Below, piece after piece: positions 8,753 through 16,968 of a stretch of 64,000 nucleotides of DNA. The position numbers were made by a program, and so were the translations under genes. The DNA is from Phycisphaeraceae bacterium. Lineage in GTDB: Bacteria; Planctomycetota; Phycisphaerae; Phycisphaerales; Zrk34. Numbering within the stretch: the stretch's first letter is position 1; the number at the start of each line of letters is the position of its first letter. The stretch spans positions 1 through 64,000 of the forward strand of contig JANQHD010000051.1 in the NCBI GenBank assembly GCA_028282805.1, read 5' to 3'. Under the pieces are notes generated by a model. The model ran no database searches. It saw nothing but the letters and a program-made list of their open reading frames with translations, and was not told the origin of the DNA.

Positions 8753-10909
8753 CTACTCGGGCGCGACCGGCGCGCGGGCCAGCGCCAGGTCCATCATCAC
8801 GCGGTGCGTGCCGAGGTCTTCGGGCGCATCGGAGTCCGCCAACGGCTGGCGTTGGACGTACGACCCGTCGGGTTGCATGTCCCACGCCTGCCGGCGGTCG
8901 TTGAGCATGATCTGAAGCATGTGCCACAGCTCGGCCTTCCACTGCGGGCCTTCGATCGGCGTGGTCGCCTCCACACGCGACATGAGGTTGCGGTACATCC
9001 AGTCGGCCGAACCGATGTAGAACTCGCCGTCGGCGGGGTCCTCGGCGGCGTTGCGGAAGTAAAAGATCCGTGCGTGTTCGAGGAACCGGCCGATGATCGA
9101 GGTGACACGGATGTGATCGCTCAGCCCCGGCACGCCCGGCCGCAGGCAGCAGAACCCGCGCACGTTCAGGTCGACCCGCACGCCGGCCTTCGAGGCCTCG
9201 TACAGCTTGCGGCAGGTGCCGGTGTGCTCCAGCGAGTTCATCTTCGCCACGATGTGCGCCGGCCGGCCCGCCCTGGCGTGTTCGATCTCCCGCTCGATCA
9301 TCTCGTAGTAGCGGTCCTTCATGTTCACCGGCGCCACCAGCAGCTTGTTGTAGTCACGCTGCATCGAGCGCCCGGTCAGGTAGTTGAACAGCTGCGCCAC
9401 GTCGTCGGTGAACGGCTTCTTGCAGGTGAACAGGCCGAGGTCGGTGTAGAGTTTCGCCGTGCCCGCGTGGTAGTTGCCGGTGCCGATGTGGCAATAGGTG
9501 CGCAGGCCGTCGGCCTCCTGGCGGACGACCAGCGCGGTCTTGGTGTGGGTCTTGAAACCGACGACGCCGTACACGACGTGCACGCCGGCTTTTTCCAGTT
9601 CCTGCGCGAGCTGGACGTTGCGTTCCTCGTCGAAGCGGGCCTTGAGCTCGACGAGGCAGACGACCTGCTTGCCGGACTCGGCGGCGCGGATGAGCGTGCG
9701 GATGAACGGGCTGTCGTCGCCCGTGCGGTAGAGCGTCATCTTGATCGCCAGCACCTTGGGGTCGGCCGCGGCGTCCTCGATCAACCGCTGCACGCTGGCG
9801 CCGAAGCTCTCGTAGGGGTGGTGCACCATCACGTCGCCGTTGCGGATGACCGAGAAGATGTCGGCCTCGTCGTCGGCCAGCGCCGGCGGTGTCAGCGGCG
9901 TCCACGGCGCGGCCGACAGCTCGGGGATGTTCAGCCCGCCGATCTGGAACAGGTCGGTGTAGTCCAAAAGCGCCGGCATCTCGTAGACGTCGGCCTCGGT
10001 CAGGCCGAGCTCGTCGAGCAGGAACGCCCGCATCCACGGGTCGGGGTTCGGGCCGTGCTCGAGGCGGACGGCCTTCTCGAAGCGGCGCTGGCGCAGCTCC
10101 TGCTCGATCATCTCCAGCAGGTCCTCGGTGTCCTCCTCGTCGCGCTCGATGTCGGCGTTGCGCGAGATGCGGAACGGCATTACGTCCAGCACCGTCATCT
10201 CGGGGAACAGGTCGTCGAGGTTGTGGCAGATGATGTCGATCAGCGACACGAAGCGGTATTGCTCGGTCGGCCCGCCGGCGTCGAGGTGGAACCACTGCGG
10301 CAGCACCTCGGGGACCTTGACGCGGGCGAAGACCTTCTCGTCGCTGTTGGGGTAGTGCAGCGTCACGCCCAGCGAGGTCGACAGGTTGCTGATGAACGGG
10401 AAGGGGTGGCCCGGGTCGACGGCGAGCGGCGTGAGCACGGGGAAGACGTTGTCGTTGAAGTACTCGTCGGCGTGTTGGCGCTCGGCGCCGCTCAGCTGGT
10501 CGTAGCGCAGCAGGTGGATGCCGTTTTCCTGGAGCGCGGGGTGGATCTCGTCGGTGTAGCAGCGGGCCTGTTCGGCGAGCATGGGCAGGATCATCGCGCG
10601 GATCAGCGCCAGCTGCTCGGCGGGGGTCCGCCCGTCGGGGGTGCGCTTGTTCACGCCCGCCGCCATCTGGCGCTTGAGCCCGCCGACGCGCTTCATGACG
10701 TACTCGTCGAGGTTGGAGTTGAAGATCGCCAGGAACTTGACGCGCTCCAGCAGCGGCGTGCGCGGGTCGAGCGCCTCGTGCAGCACCCGGCGGTTGAACT
10801 CGAGCCAGCTCGCTTCGCGGTTGAGGAACTCGTCGGGCGCCACGTCGGAAAGCGACCCGAACCGGGCCTTGGCGCGTTCGGGCTGGTTGTTCTGTGACAG
10901 GACGCTCAT
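8753..10909 (-). CDS. ppk1: polyphosphate kinase 1
   Basis: PPK1 reversibly transfers the gamma phosphate of ATP to a growing polyphosphate chain. The 718-residue protein has the whole family layout: an N-terminal domain beginning FLNREASWLEFNRRVL, a middle domain, and two PLD-like C-terminal domains. His455 in GFKTHTK corresponds to the phosphorylated histidine (HxK motif) of the E. coli enzyme, and a second conserved histidine lies in LEHARIFYF. I chose the ATG at 10909; a TTG 12 bp upstream is possible but less likely. The neighbouring CHAD gene and the divergent pho/pst genes place it in a phosphate-storage block. No Pho box is evident directly upstream. Confidence 0.96.
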   Translation of the reverse strand: MSVLSQNNQPERAKARFGSLSDVAPDEFLNREASWLEFNRRVLHEALDPRTPLLERVKFLAIFNSNLDEYVMKRVGGLKRQMAAGVNKRTPDGRTPAEQLALIRAMILPMLAEQARCYTDEIHPALQENGIHLLRYDQLSGAERQHADEYFNDNVFPVLTPLAVDPGHPFPFISNLSTSLGVTLHYPNSDEKVFARVKVPEVLPQWFHLDAGGPTEQYRFVSLIDIICHNLDDLFPEMTVLDVMPFRISRNADIERDEEDTEDLLEMIEQELRQRRFEKAVRLEHGPNPDPWMRAFLLDELGLTEADVYEMPALLDYTDLFQIGGLNIPELSAAPWTPLTPPALADDEADIFSVIRNGDVMVHHPYESFGASVQRLIEDAAADPKVLAIKMTLYRTGDDSPFIRTLIRAAESGKQVVCLVELKARFDEERNVQLAQELEKAGVHVVYGVVGFKTHTKTALVVRQEADGLRTYCHIGTGNYHAGTAKLYTDLGLFTCKKPFTDDVAQLFNYLTGRSMQRDYNKLLVAPVNMKDRYYEMIEREIEHARAGRPAHIVAKMNSLEHTGTCRKLYEASKAGVRVDLNVRGFCCLRPGVPGLSDHIRVTSIIGRFLEHARIFYFRNAAEDPADGEFYIGSADWMYRNLMSRVEATTPIEGPQWKAELWHMLQIMLNDRRQAWDMQPDGSYVQRQPLADSDAPEDLGTHRVMMDLALARAPVAPE

Positions 10910-11023
10910 GCGGTAATCCAACCAAGGTGGCTTGACGGGTGTGCCATGATAGAACGATCGTCCATGTGGGCCAGCGGCTGCGGCCGACGCTAACCCAAAA
11001 TAAATAATTTGCTCAGGCCGCGG

Positions 11024-12112
11024 TCAATTCGTCGCTTGTTGACCCGGATTGGGGTTCGCCACCACCCGCGTCGGGTTCGGCGGCGCCGGCCGCGGCTGGG
11101 CCTGGACCACCACGGGCGCGGCCGGCGGGCGCGGCTTGGGCTGGTCGGGCTCGCGGGCCGCGTCGGTCAGCCGCTTGCGCAGGTCCGGCCACAGGCCCTT
11201 GTTCTCCTGCTTGTGCCAGACCTCGGCGAACCGCTCGTAGACCCGCTGCCGCTCGGCGGCGCGTTCGGCCCGCAGGTGTTCGATGCCGTCGGCGAGGCGT
11301 TTGAGCCCGCGCCGGTGGCCGAAGAACCGCTCGTGGCGGTCGCTCTCCCGCTCGACGAACCGCGGCAGCCGTTCGAGCCAGATGTCGCAGTCGTGCAGCT
11401 TGCCGAGTTGGTTCTGCAGCCGGCGGGCGCCGCGGATCGCGGGGCGCAGGGCGTCGTTTTCAAACGTCGGCGCGAAGACCTCGAGCGTGTAACGCAGCCG
11501 CTTGGCCAGCACGCGCATCTCGTGCAGCTGCTCGTTCATGTTCGGCCGATTCACGTACGTGCGGTACGCCTGCAGCTCGTCGAGGCGCTCGAGCACCTGG
11601 TCGCGTGCTTGGGCGCGCATGACCCGCGAGACCCGCGCGGCGCCGTCGAGGTTGGCCTTGACGATCATCGCGTGCAGGTGGTCGGACATGCCGGCCACGA
11701 CGTCGGAGCCCTCGAAGCGGTCCATCGCCTTGACGACCTTGCGCTGCAAGCGCTGGCGTGACTGGCGCAGCCGCAGCAGCAACCGCTCGACGCCGAGCCG
11801 GTGGGCTTTGTGCTCCGGTGCGCGGAGGTAATGTTCGACGAACAGGATTTGCACGTCGAGGTCGCGCGCTTCACCGAGCGATGCGGTGACGGTGCGGATC
11901 GCCTTGCGCCAGGCTTGGCGGCGCTTCTTGCCGATCACCCGGTCGCACACGGCCAACGCCGCCCGCATGCGCCGGCTGGCGACGCGCATCTGGTGGACGG
12001 CTTCGGGGTCGTCGCTGCCGCGCACGTGTGGCACGTGGTCACGCATGACCTGCAAGCGGTCGAGCAGGGTTTTGGCTGCGAACAGCCGCCATGATGGGTC
12101 GGGTTTTGCCAT
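11024..12112 (-). CDS. CHAD-domain protein, probable polyphosphate binder
   Basis: This 362-residue protein is rich in Arg and Lys. It carries a CHAD domain over about residues 10-300: two repeated helical halves with VHQMRVASRRMRAAL at about 40-54 and LHEMRVLAKRLRYTLE at about 196-211. CHAD domains form a basic helical channel that binds inorganic polyphosphate and are often encoded next to polyphosphate enzymes, which fits ppk1 114 bp downstream. The C-terminus is a Pro/Ala-rich low-complexity tail, probably disordered. A TACAAT -10-like hexamer (complement of 12149-12154) lies about 40 bp upstream of the start. The gene is divergent from phoB and shares its regulatory region. Confidence 0.9.
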   Translation of the reverse strand: MAKPDPSWRLFAAKTLLDRLQVMRDHVPHVRGSDDPEAVHQMRVASRRMRAALAVCDRVIGKKRRQAWRKAIRTVTASLGEARDLDVQILFVEHYLRAPEHKAHRLGVERLLLRLRQSRQRLQRKVVKAMDRFEGSDVVAGMSDHLHAMIVKANLDGAARVSRVMRAQARDQVLERLDELQAYRTYVNRPNMNEQLHEMRVLAKRLRYTLEVFAPTFENDALRPAIRGARRLQNQLGKLHDCDIWLERLPRFVERESDRHERFFGHRRGLKRLADGIEHLRAERAAERQRVYERFAEVWHKQENKGLWPDLRKRLTDAAREPDQPKPRPPAAPVVVQAQPRPAPPNPTRVVANPNPGQQATN

Positions 12113-12185
12113 AACTCGTTCGCCCCCGGCCGGTTAATTACCCGCTGCATTGTACCGCGCCGTGGTGGGTTCAGCACCCGGCCGG

Positions 12186-12239
12186 CTAACGCATTTCTCA
12201 TACGCCATTAATGGCCCGCTAACCGCCCATGGATATCAC
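12186..12239 (+). promoter_or_regulatory. proposed Pho box and -10 element of phoB
   Basis: Heptamers CTAACGC (12186), CTCATAC (12197), TTAATGG (12208) and CTAACCG (12219) recur at exactly 11-bp steps, like the 11-bp repeats bound by PhoB. Eight bp after the last comes TATCAC (12234-12239), four of six matches to a -10. The same heptamer type, period and 8-bp gap occur before pstS. The third repeat is poor. It implies autoregulation of phoB, and a transcription start downstream of the ATG at 12229. Confidence 0.5.
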
Positions 12240-12270
12240 ATACGGATTCGCAGCCAAGGATTTCAACGCG

Positions 12271-13002
12271 ATGGCCATTGCGACAAAGCAGACGACAGAA
12301 AAGCCGTACCGCGTGTTGATCGTCGAGGATGAGCCCGACCAGCAGGAGTTGCTGCGCTACAACCTGACGCGTGACGGTTTCGACGTGAGCTGCGCGGGCA
12401 CGGGTTCGCAGGCGTTGGCGTTGCTGGAAGCCGAGACGCCGGACGTGATCGTGCTGGACCTGATGCTGCCGGGCGTCGATGGGCTGGAGGTCTGTCGGAC
12501 GATCCGTCGTCGGCCCCAGACGCAGCACGTGCCGATCGTCATGCTCACGGCGCGCAGCGAAGACTCGGACATCGTCACGGGCCTGGAGCTCGGGGCCGAC
12601 GATTACGTGACCAAGCCCTACAGCCCGCGCGTGCTGCTGGCGCGTGTGCGTGCGGTCATGCGAGCCCGGGCTATGGGCGCCAACGGCAACGACGAGGGCG
12701 AGACGATCATCAAGCACGGCGAGCTCGAGGTGCGACCCGAACGCTTCGAGGCGACGATCGACGGCGAGCCGGTGGGCCTCAGCGGCACGGAGTTCCGCAT
12801 CCTCGTGCTGCTGGCCGGCAAGCCGGGGCGGGTGTTCACACGGGCGCAGATCATCGCCGCGGTGCACGGCGAGAACTGCGCGGTGACCGACCGCAGCGTC
12901 GACGTGCACGTGTTCTGGCTGCGGCAGAAGCTGGGGGCGACCGGCCGGCTGATCGAGGCCGTCCGCGGGGTCGGCTACCGGTTTAGGGACACGGGCCACT
13001 GA
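12271..13002 (+). CDS. phoB: PhoB-type response regulator (OmpR/PhoB family)
   Basis: The 243-residue protein has a receiver domain (about 13-130) with acidic pair Glu19-Asp20, phospho-acceptor Asp63 (VLDLMLPG), Thr93 and Lys115 (VTKPYSP), and a winged-helix output domain (about 150-240) ending IEAVRGVGYRF. It lies 184 bp upstream of pstS, so PhoB is the natural assignment. I chose the ATG at 12271 because AAGGA lies 10 nt upstream and a proposed promoter starts transcription after the earlier in-frame ATG at 12229, which has no ribosome site. No histidine kinase gene lies next to it, which is unusual for PhoB. Confidence 0.88.
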   Translation: MAIATKQTTEKPYRVLIVEDEPDQQELLRYNLTRDGFDVSCAGTGSQALALLEAETPDVIVLDLMLPGVDGLEVCRTIRRRPQTQHVPIVMLTARSEDSDIVTGLELGADDYVTKPYSPRVLLARVRAVMRARAMGANGNDEGETIIKHGELEVRPERFEATIDGEPVGLSGTEFRILVLLAGKPGRVFTRAQIIAAVHGENCAVTDRSVDVHVFWLRQKLGATGRLIEAVRGVGYRFRDTGH

Positions 13003-13068
13003 AGGGAAATGCGGGGCCACCCGCGGCGTAAGTCGTGCATTAAAAAATACATACAAGCCAATTTTTCG

Positions 13069-13122
13069 CTAACACAATCCTCACATTGCGCTGACGTGGC
13101 GCTAACAGAGCGATTTTAGATT
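13069..13122 (+). promoter_or_regulatory. proposed four-repeat Pho box and -10 element of pstS
   Basis: Four heptamers recur at exactly 11-bp spacing: CTAACAC (13069), CTCACAT (13080), CTGACGT (13091) and CTAACAG (13102), consensus CTNACR. Eight bp after the last is TAGATT (13117-13122), four of six matches to a -10. In E. coli, PhoB binds 11-bp direct repeats that replace the -35 box just upstream of the -10, which is the arrangement here. The pstS start is 64 bp downstream of the -10. Confidence 0.65.
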
Positions 13123-13186
13123 CACCCTCGTAGGCCTCGGATGGCCTGGTTGGCAGAACGACCAACAGCTAGAAAGGAACACGAAC

Positions 13187-14173
13187 ATGAAGACGAACTG
13201 GATGGTTCAAACGTTGGCCGCGGTCGCGCTGGGCGCGAGCGTGGCGATCGCGGCGGTGACCCTGGACGACCGTCTGCCTGATTACGAACCGACCTCGGGT
13301 GTCAGCGGCACCATCAAGAGCGTCGGCTCGGACACCATGAACAACCTGATGGCGCTGTGGGGCGAAGGCTTCCGCAAGGAGTACCCCAACGTGCTGATCG
13401 AGATCGAGGGCAAGGGCTCCTCGACCGCGCCGCCGGCGTTGAAGGAGGGCACCTCGAACTTCGGCCCGATGAGCCGGAAGATGAAGAGCTCCGAGGTCGA
13501 CGACTTCGAGGAGAAGATCGGCTACAAGCCCAGCTACGTCCGCACGTCGATCGACATGCTCGCCGTGTTCGTCCACAAGGACAACCCGATCGCCACCAAG
13601 GGCCTGACCCTCGAGCAGCTCGACGGCCTCTTCTCCAAGACCTACAAGTCCGGCTCGGAGAACATCACCACCTGGGGCGACGTGGGCCTGACCGGCGAGT
13701 GGGCGAGCAAGCCGATCTCGCTGTACGGCCGCAACTCCGCCTCGGGCACCTACGGCTACTTCAAGAAGCACGCGCTGTTCAAGGGTGACTACAAGGACAC
13801 CGTCAAGGAGCAGCCCGGCTCGTCGGCCGTGGTCCAAGGCGTGGCCAACGACAAGTACGCCATCGGTTACTCGGGCATCGGTTACAAGACCGCCGACGTG
13901 GCCGTGGTGCCGATCGCGCCCAAGGGCACGACCGACTACATCGACGCGACCCCGGCCAACGCCTCGACCTACCCGCTGGCCCGCTTCCTCTACCTGTACG
14001 TCAACTACAAGCCCAACAGCAAGCTCGACCCGCTCCGCGCCGAGTTCCTGACCTACATCTTCAGCCAGCAGGGTCAGGCCGCGGTGCTCAAGGACGGCTA
14101 CCTGCCGGTCGACTTCTCGATCGCCAAGGAAGACCTCGGGCAGTTCGGCATCACGGTCCAGGAAAACAAGTGA
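13187..14173 (+). CDS. pstS: periplasmic phosphate-binding protein of the Pst transporter
   Basis: PstS captures phosphate in the periplasm and delivers it to PstCA. The 328-residue protein has a signal peptide (MKTNWMVQTLAAVALGASVA region) and a PstS-like binding fold: VGSDTMNNLM near residue 46, EGKGSSTAPPAL near 74, GPMSRKM near 93, and GRNSASGTYGYF in the middle, the typical phosphate-contacting segments. AAAGGAA lies just before the ATG. It follows a proposed Pho box and is separated from pstC by a strong terminator, which would favour high PstS output relative to the membrane parts. No lipobox is visible, so it is probably soluble. Confidence 0.93.
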   Translation: MKTNWMVQTLAAVALGASVAIAAVTLDDRLPDYEPTSGVSGTIKSVGSDTMNNLMALWGEGFRKEYPNVLIEIEGKGSSTAPPALKEGTSNFGPMSRKMKSSEVDDFEEKIGYKPSYVRTSIDMLAVFVHKDNPIATKGLTLEQLDGLFSKTYKSGSENITTWGDVGLTGEWASKPISLYGRNSASGTYGYFKKHALFKGDYKDTVKEQPGSSAVVQGVANDKYAIGYSGIGYKTADVAVVPIAPKGTTDYIDATPANASTYPLARFLYLYVNYKPNSKLDPLRAEFLTYIFSQQGQAAVLKDGYLPVDFSIAKEDLGQFGITVQENK

Positions 14174-14209
14174 TCGCCGAGCACCCGCGTTTGTATTAGA
14201 TTACCCGTC

Positions 14210-14244
14210 TCGCGTGGCGGCTTAACCGCCGTCACGCGATTTTT
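14210..14244 (+). terminator. intrinsic terminator between pstS and pstC
   Basis: The left arm TCGCGTGGCGGC (14210-14221) pairs with GCCGTCACGCGA (14228-14239) over 12 bp with one G-U pair, across the loop TTAACC, and is followed by TTTTT (14240-14244). It lies 36 bp after the pstS stop and 54 bp before pstC. It should end most transcripts after pstS while leaving readthrough for pstCAB-phoU. Confidence 0.8.
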
Positions 14245-14298
14245 CCAACAACCCCGGCGCCAAGGGCCCGCACCCCGTTGCCCCGACCGAGTCGTTAC

Positions 14299-16968
14299 AT
14301 GAACGAGCAATCCAAGGCCTTCACCGGACGCGGCCGCCGAAAAGACACACGCTGGACCGTCAAGGCGGCCGACACGGTCTCGCACGCCATCATCACCGTC
14401 GGCGGCATCGGCACGATCGTCGCCGTGTCCGCCGTGGCGCTGATCTTGCTGATCGTCGTGGTGCCGCTGTTTGTGCCGGCCAAGGCCGACACCCGCGACC
14501 AGTTCGACAACGCGCGGGCCAAGGCGTGCCTGCACCTGGGCATCGACGAGTACCGCACGCTCGGCTGGGCCATCTTCGACGACGGCTCGATCGACCTGTT
14601 CCGCCTCGACCGCGACGACGAGGCGGCCGCGCGGGTGATCGAAAGCAAATCGTTGACCGACGGCGAACGGCCCACGGCGTGGTCCTTCCCCATCGACGGC
14701 GAGCGCGTGATGGCCGGCTTCGCCGACGGCACCGTGCAGGTCTACCGCATCCGTTACCGCACTCAGTTCATCGATGAAGAAGACGCCCCCGCCGAGCTGC
14801 TCGACCTGAAGGAAGGGCGGGTCGCGCTATTCCAGAACGGCATCGTGCAGCGGATCCGCTCGGGCCAACTCCGCTTGCAGACGCTGCGCATCTCCACCGA
14901 AACCGAACGCGTCGAGCTGTTCGACGGCCCGGTGCTGCGGCTCGACCACCTCGTGGACAGCGGCGAATTGAAGCTCGTCGCCTACGGCCAGGCGGGCGGT
15001 CAGGCCGTGTTGCGTTACGCCGCGGCCGACATGGAAGACGAGGTCGAATCGTTCGACGACACGTACGACCTGCCCTACGAGCCCCACGCCGACCAGCAAC
15101 CGCGTTTCGTCAAACTCGTGGGCACCGGCGGCGACGCGATCGTGTGCTGGGCCGACGGCTCGGGCAACCGGGTCAACACCTCGGTGCCGGCCAAGGCGCA
15201 GCTCGTGCAACGGTTCGACCTGGTGCCCGACGAGGGCGTCGAGTTGAGCCGGTTGGCGTTCCTGCTCGGCCGATCGACGCTGATCGTGGGCGAATCGTCG
15301 GGCAACGTGACCGGCTGGTTCATGGCCCCGATCGAACAACCCGCCACCGAGGCCCGCGACGCGACGCTCGGCGACGACACCCGCACCCTGGTGCGAGCCA
15401 AGCGGATGGACCGGGTGGGCGACGCGGCGATCACGGCGATCGTCTCCTCGACGCGCAGCCGCATGTTCGTCACCGGCGACGCCGCGGGCCGCGTGCGGGC
15501 TTACTACATGACCAGCGAGAACCAACTGCTGGAGATGCCGGCCGAGCAGACCGGGGCCGTGCAAGCCGTGGCGTTCGGCCCGAAGCAGGACGCGATCGTC
15601 GCCCTGACCGACACCCACCTGGTCGATTGGGACTTCGAGCCGATGCACCCCGAAGCCACGCTGGCTTCGCTGTTCCTGCCGGTCTGGTACGAGGGCTACG
15701 CCGACCCGAAGCACGACTGGCAGAGCTCCGCGGCGACCGACGACTACGAGCCGAAGTACGGCCTGATGCCGCTGGCGTTCGGCACGATCAAGGCGACGTT
15801 TTACGCGATGCTCATCGGTGCGCCGCTGGCGTTGCTCGCGGCGATCTTCACCAGCGAGTTCCTGCCGCCGAAGTGGAAGGCGCGCATCAAGCCGACCATC
15901 GAGCTGATGGCGTCGCTGCCGTCGGTGGTGCTCGGCTTCCTCGCGGCGCTGGTGTTCGCGCCTTACCTCGAAAAGTTCATCCCCGCCACGCTGGCGATCT
16001 TCTTCGCCATCCCGTTCACGGTCATGCTCGCCGCGTACGTCTGGCAGCTGCTGCCGTACCGCTTCACGGTGATCATGCGGCCGCACCGCTTCTGGTTCAT
16101 CCTGCTGCTGACCCTGCCCATGGGTTACCTCGTGGCCAGCACGCTCGGCCCGCCGCTCGAAAGCCTGATGTTCGACGGCAACATCAAGCGCTGGCTCAAC
16201 GGCACCAACAGCGACCCGGGCTTCGGCAACCCGGTCGGCGGCTGGGTGCTGCTGCTGCTGCCGATGGCGGCGCTGCTCGTGGGCCTGGTGATGACGGTCT
16301 ACGTCAACCCGCTCATCCGCCGGCGCACGCCCAACCTCACACGCGGCGGCGCCGCGCTGATCGACATCCTCAAGTTCCTCATCGGCGCCGCGGCGACCGT
16401 GGCCCTGGCGTTCCTCGGCGGCTTGGCGCTGTCCGGGGTCGGCCTCGACACCCGTGGGCCCTGGACCGTCTGGGGTTTCGACATGGCGATGCTCAACAAG
16501 CACGACCAACGCAACGCGCTGGTCATCGGCGCCGTCATGGGTTTCGCGATCATCCCCATCATCTACACCATCGCCGAGGACGCGCTGTCGACCGTGCCCG
16601 AGCATTTGCGCTCCGGCTCGCTCGGCGCCGGCGCCACGCCGTGGCAGACCGCCGTCCGCATCGTCGTGCCCACGGCGATGAGCGGCCTGTTCTCCGCGGT
16701 CATGATCGGCCTCGGCCGCGCCGTCGGTGAAACCATGATCGTGCTGATGGCGTTCGGCAACACGCCGGTGCTCGAGCTGAACATGTTTAACGGCGGCCGG
16801 ACGCTCGCGAGCAACATCGCCGTGGAGCTGCCCGAAGCGCCGCTGGGCTCGACGCACTACCGCGTGCTGTTCCTCGCGGCGCTGGTGCTGTTCGCCATGA
16901 CCTTCGTGCTCAACACGGTCGCCGAGGCCGTCCGCCAGCACTTCCGCAAGAAGGCGGTGTCGTTATGA
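14299..16968 (+). CDS. pstC: phosphate ABC transporter permease with large periplasmic propeller-like insert
   Basis: The 889-residue protein is almost three times as long as E. coli PstC (319). TM1 is about residues 30-55. Then about 435 residues, probably periplasmic, contain repeated beta-rich units such as TVQVYRIRY, GNVTGWFM and GRVRAYYM that look WD40/propeller-like. The permease domain runs from about 490 to the end, with the EAA-type loop AEDALSTVPEHLRSGSLGAG that contacts PstB and extra hydrophobic segments inside it. Long PstC forms are known in some proteobacteria, as I recall, but this one is longer still. The start is uncertain: the ATG at 14299 has a poor ribosome site, and a TTG lies 21 bp upstream. 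The stop overlaps the pstA start as ATGA. Confidence 0.88.
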   Translation: MNEQSKAFTGRGRRKDTRWTVKAADTVSHAIITVGGIGTIVAVSAVALILLIVVVPLFVPAKADTRDQFDNARAKACLHLGIDEYRTLGWAIFDDGSIDLFRLDRDDEAAARVIESKSLTDGERPTAWSFPIDGERVMAGFADGTVQVYRIRYRTQFIDEEDAPAELLDLKEGRVALFQNGIVQRIRSGQLRLQTLRISTETERVELFDGPVLRLDHLVDSGELKLVAYGQAGGQAVLRYAAADMEDEVESFDDTYDLPYEPHADQQPRFVKLVGTGGDAIVCWADGSGNRVNTSVPAKAQLVQRFDLVPDEGVELSRLAFLLGRSTLIVGESSGNVTGWFMAPIEQPATEARDATLGDDTRTLVRAKRMDRVGDAAITAIVSSTRSRMFVTGDAAGRVRAYYMTSENQLLEMPAEQTGAVQAVAFGPKQDAIVALTDTHLVDWDFEPMHPEATLASLFLPVWYEGYADPKHDWQSSAATDDYEPKYGLMPLAFGTIKATFYAMLIGAPLALLAAIFTSEFLPPKWKARIKPTIELMASLPSVVLGFLAALVFAPYLEKFIPATLAIFFAIPFTVMLAAYVWQLLPYRFTVIMRPHRFWFILLLTLPMGYLVASTLGPPLESLMFDGNIKRWLNGTNSDPGFGNPVGGWVLLLLPMAALLVGLVMTVYVNPLIRRRTPNLTRGGAALIDILKFLIGAAATVALAFLGGLALSGVGLDTRGPWTVWGFDMAMLNKHDQRNALVIGAVMGFAIIPIIYTIAEDALSTVPEHLRSGSLGAGATPWQTAVRIVVPTAMSGLFSAVMIGLGRAVGETMIVLMAFGNTPVLELNMFNGGRTLASNIAVELPEAPLGSTHYRVLFLAALVLFAMTFVLNTVAEAVRQHFRKKAVSL

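Noticed and set aside
8804-10897. A 697-codon open frame on the plus strand opposite ppk1
   Set aside because: Low-complexity Val/Gly/Arg/Leu translation with no motif; the opposite strand is a clear PPK1.
12229-12270. Upstream ATG start for phoB
   Set aside because: It has no ribosome site, adds 14 residues not needed for the receiver fold, and would lie upstream of the transcription start implied by the proposed promoter.
14827-16941. A 704-codon open frame on the minus strand opposite pstC
   Set aside because: His/Gln/Arg/Asp-rich shadow of the membrane-protein codons of pstC.
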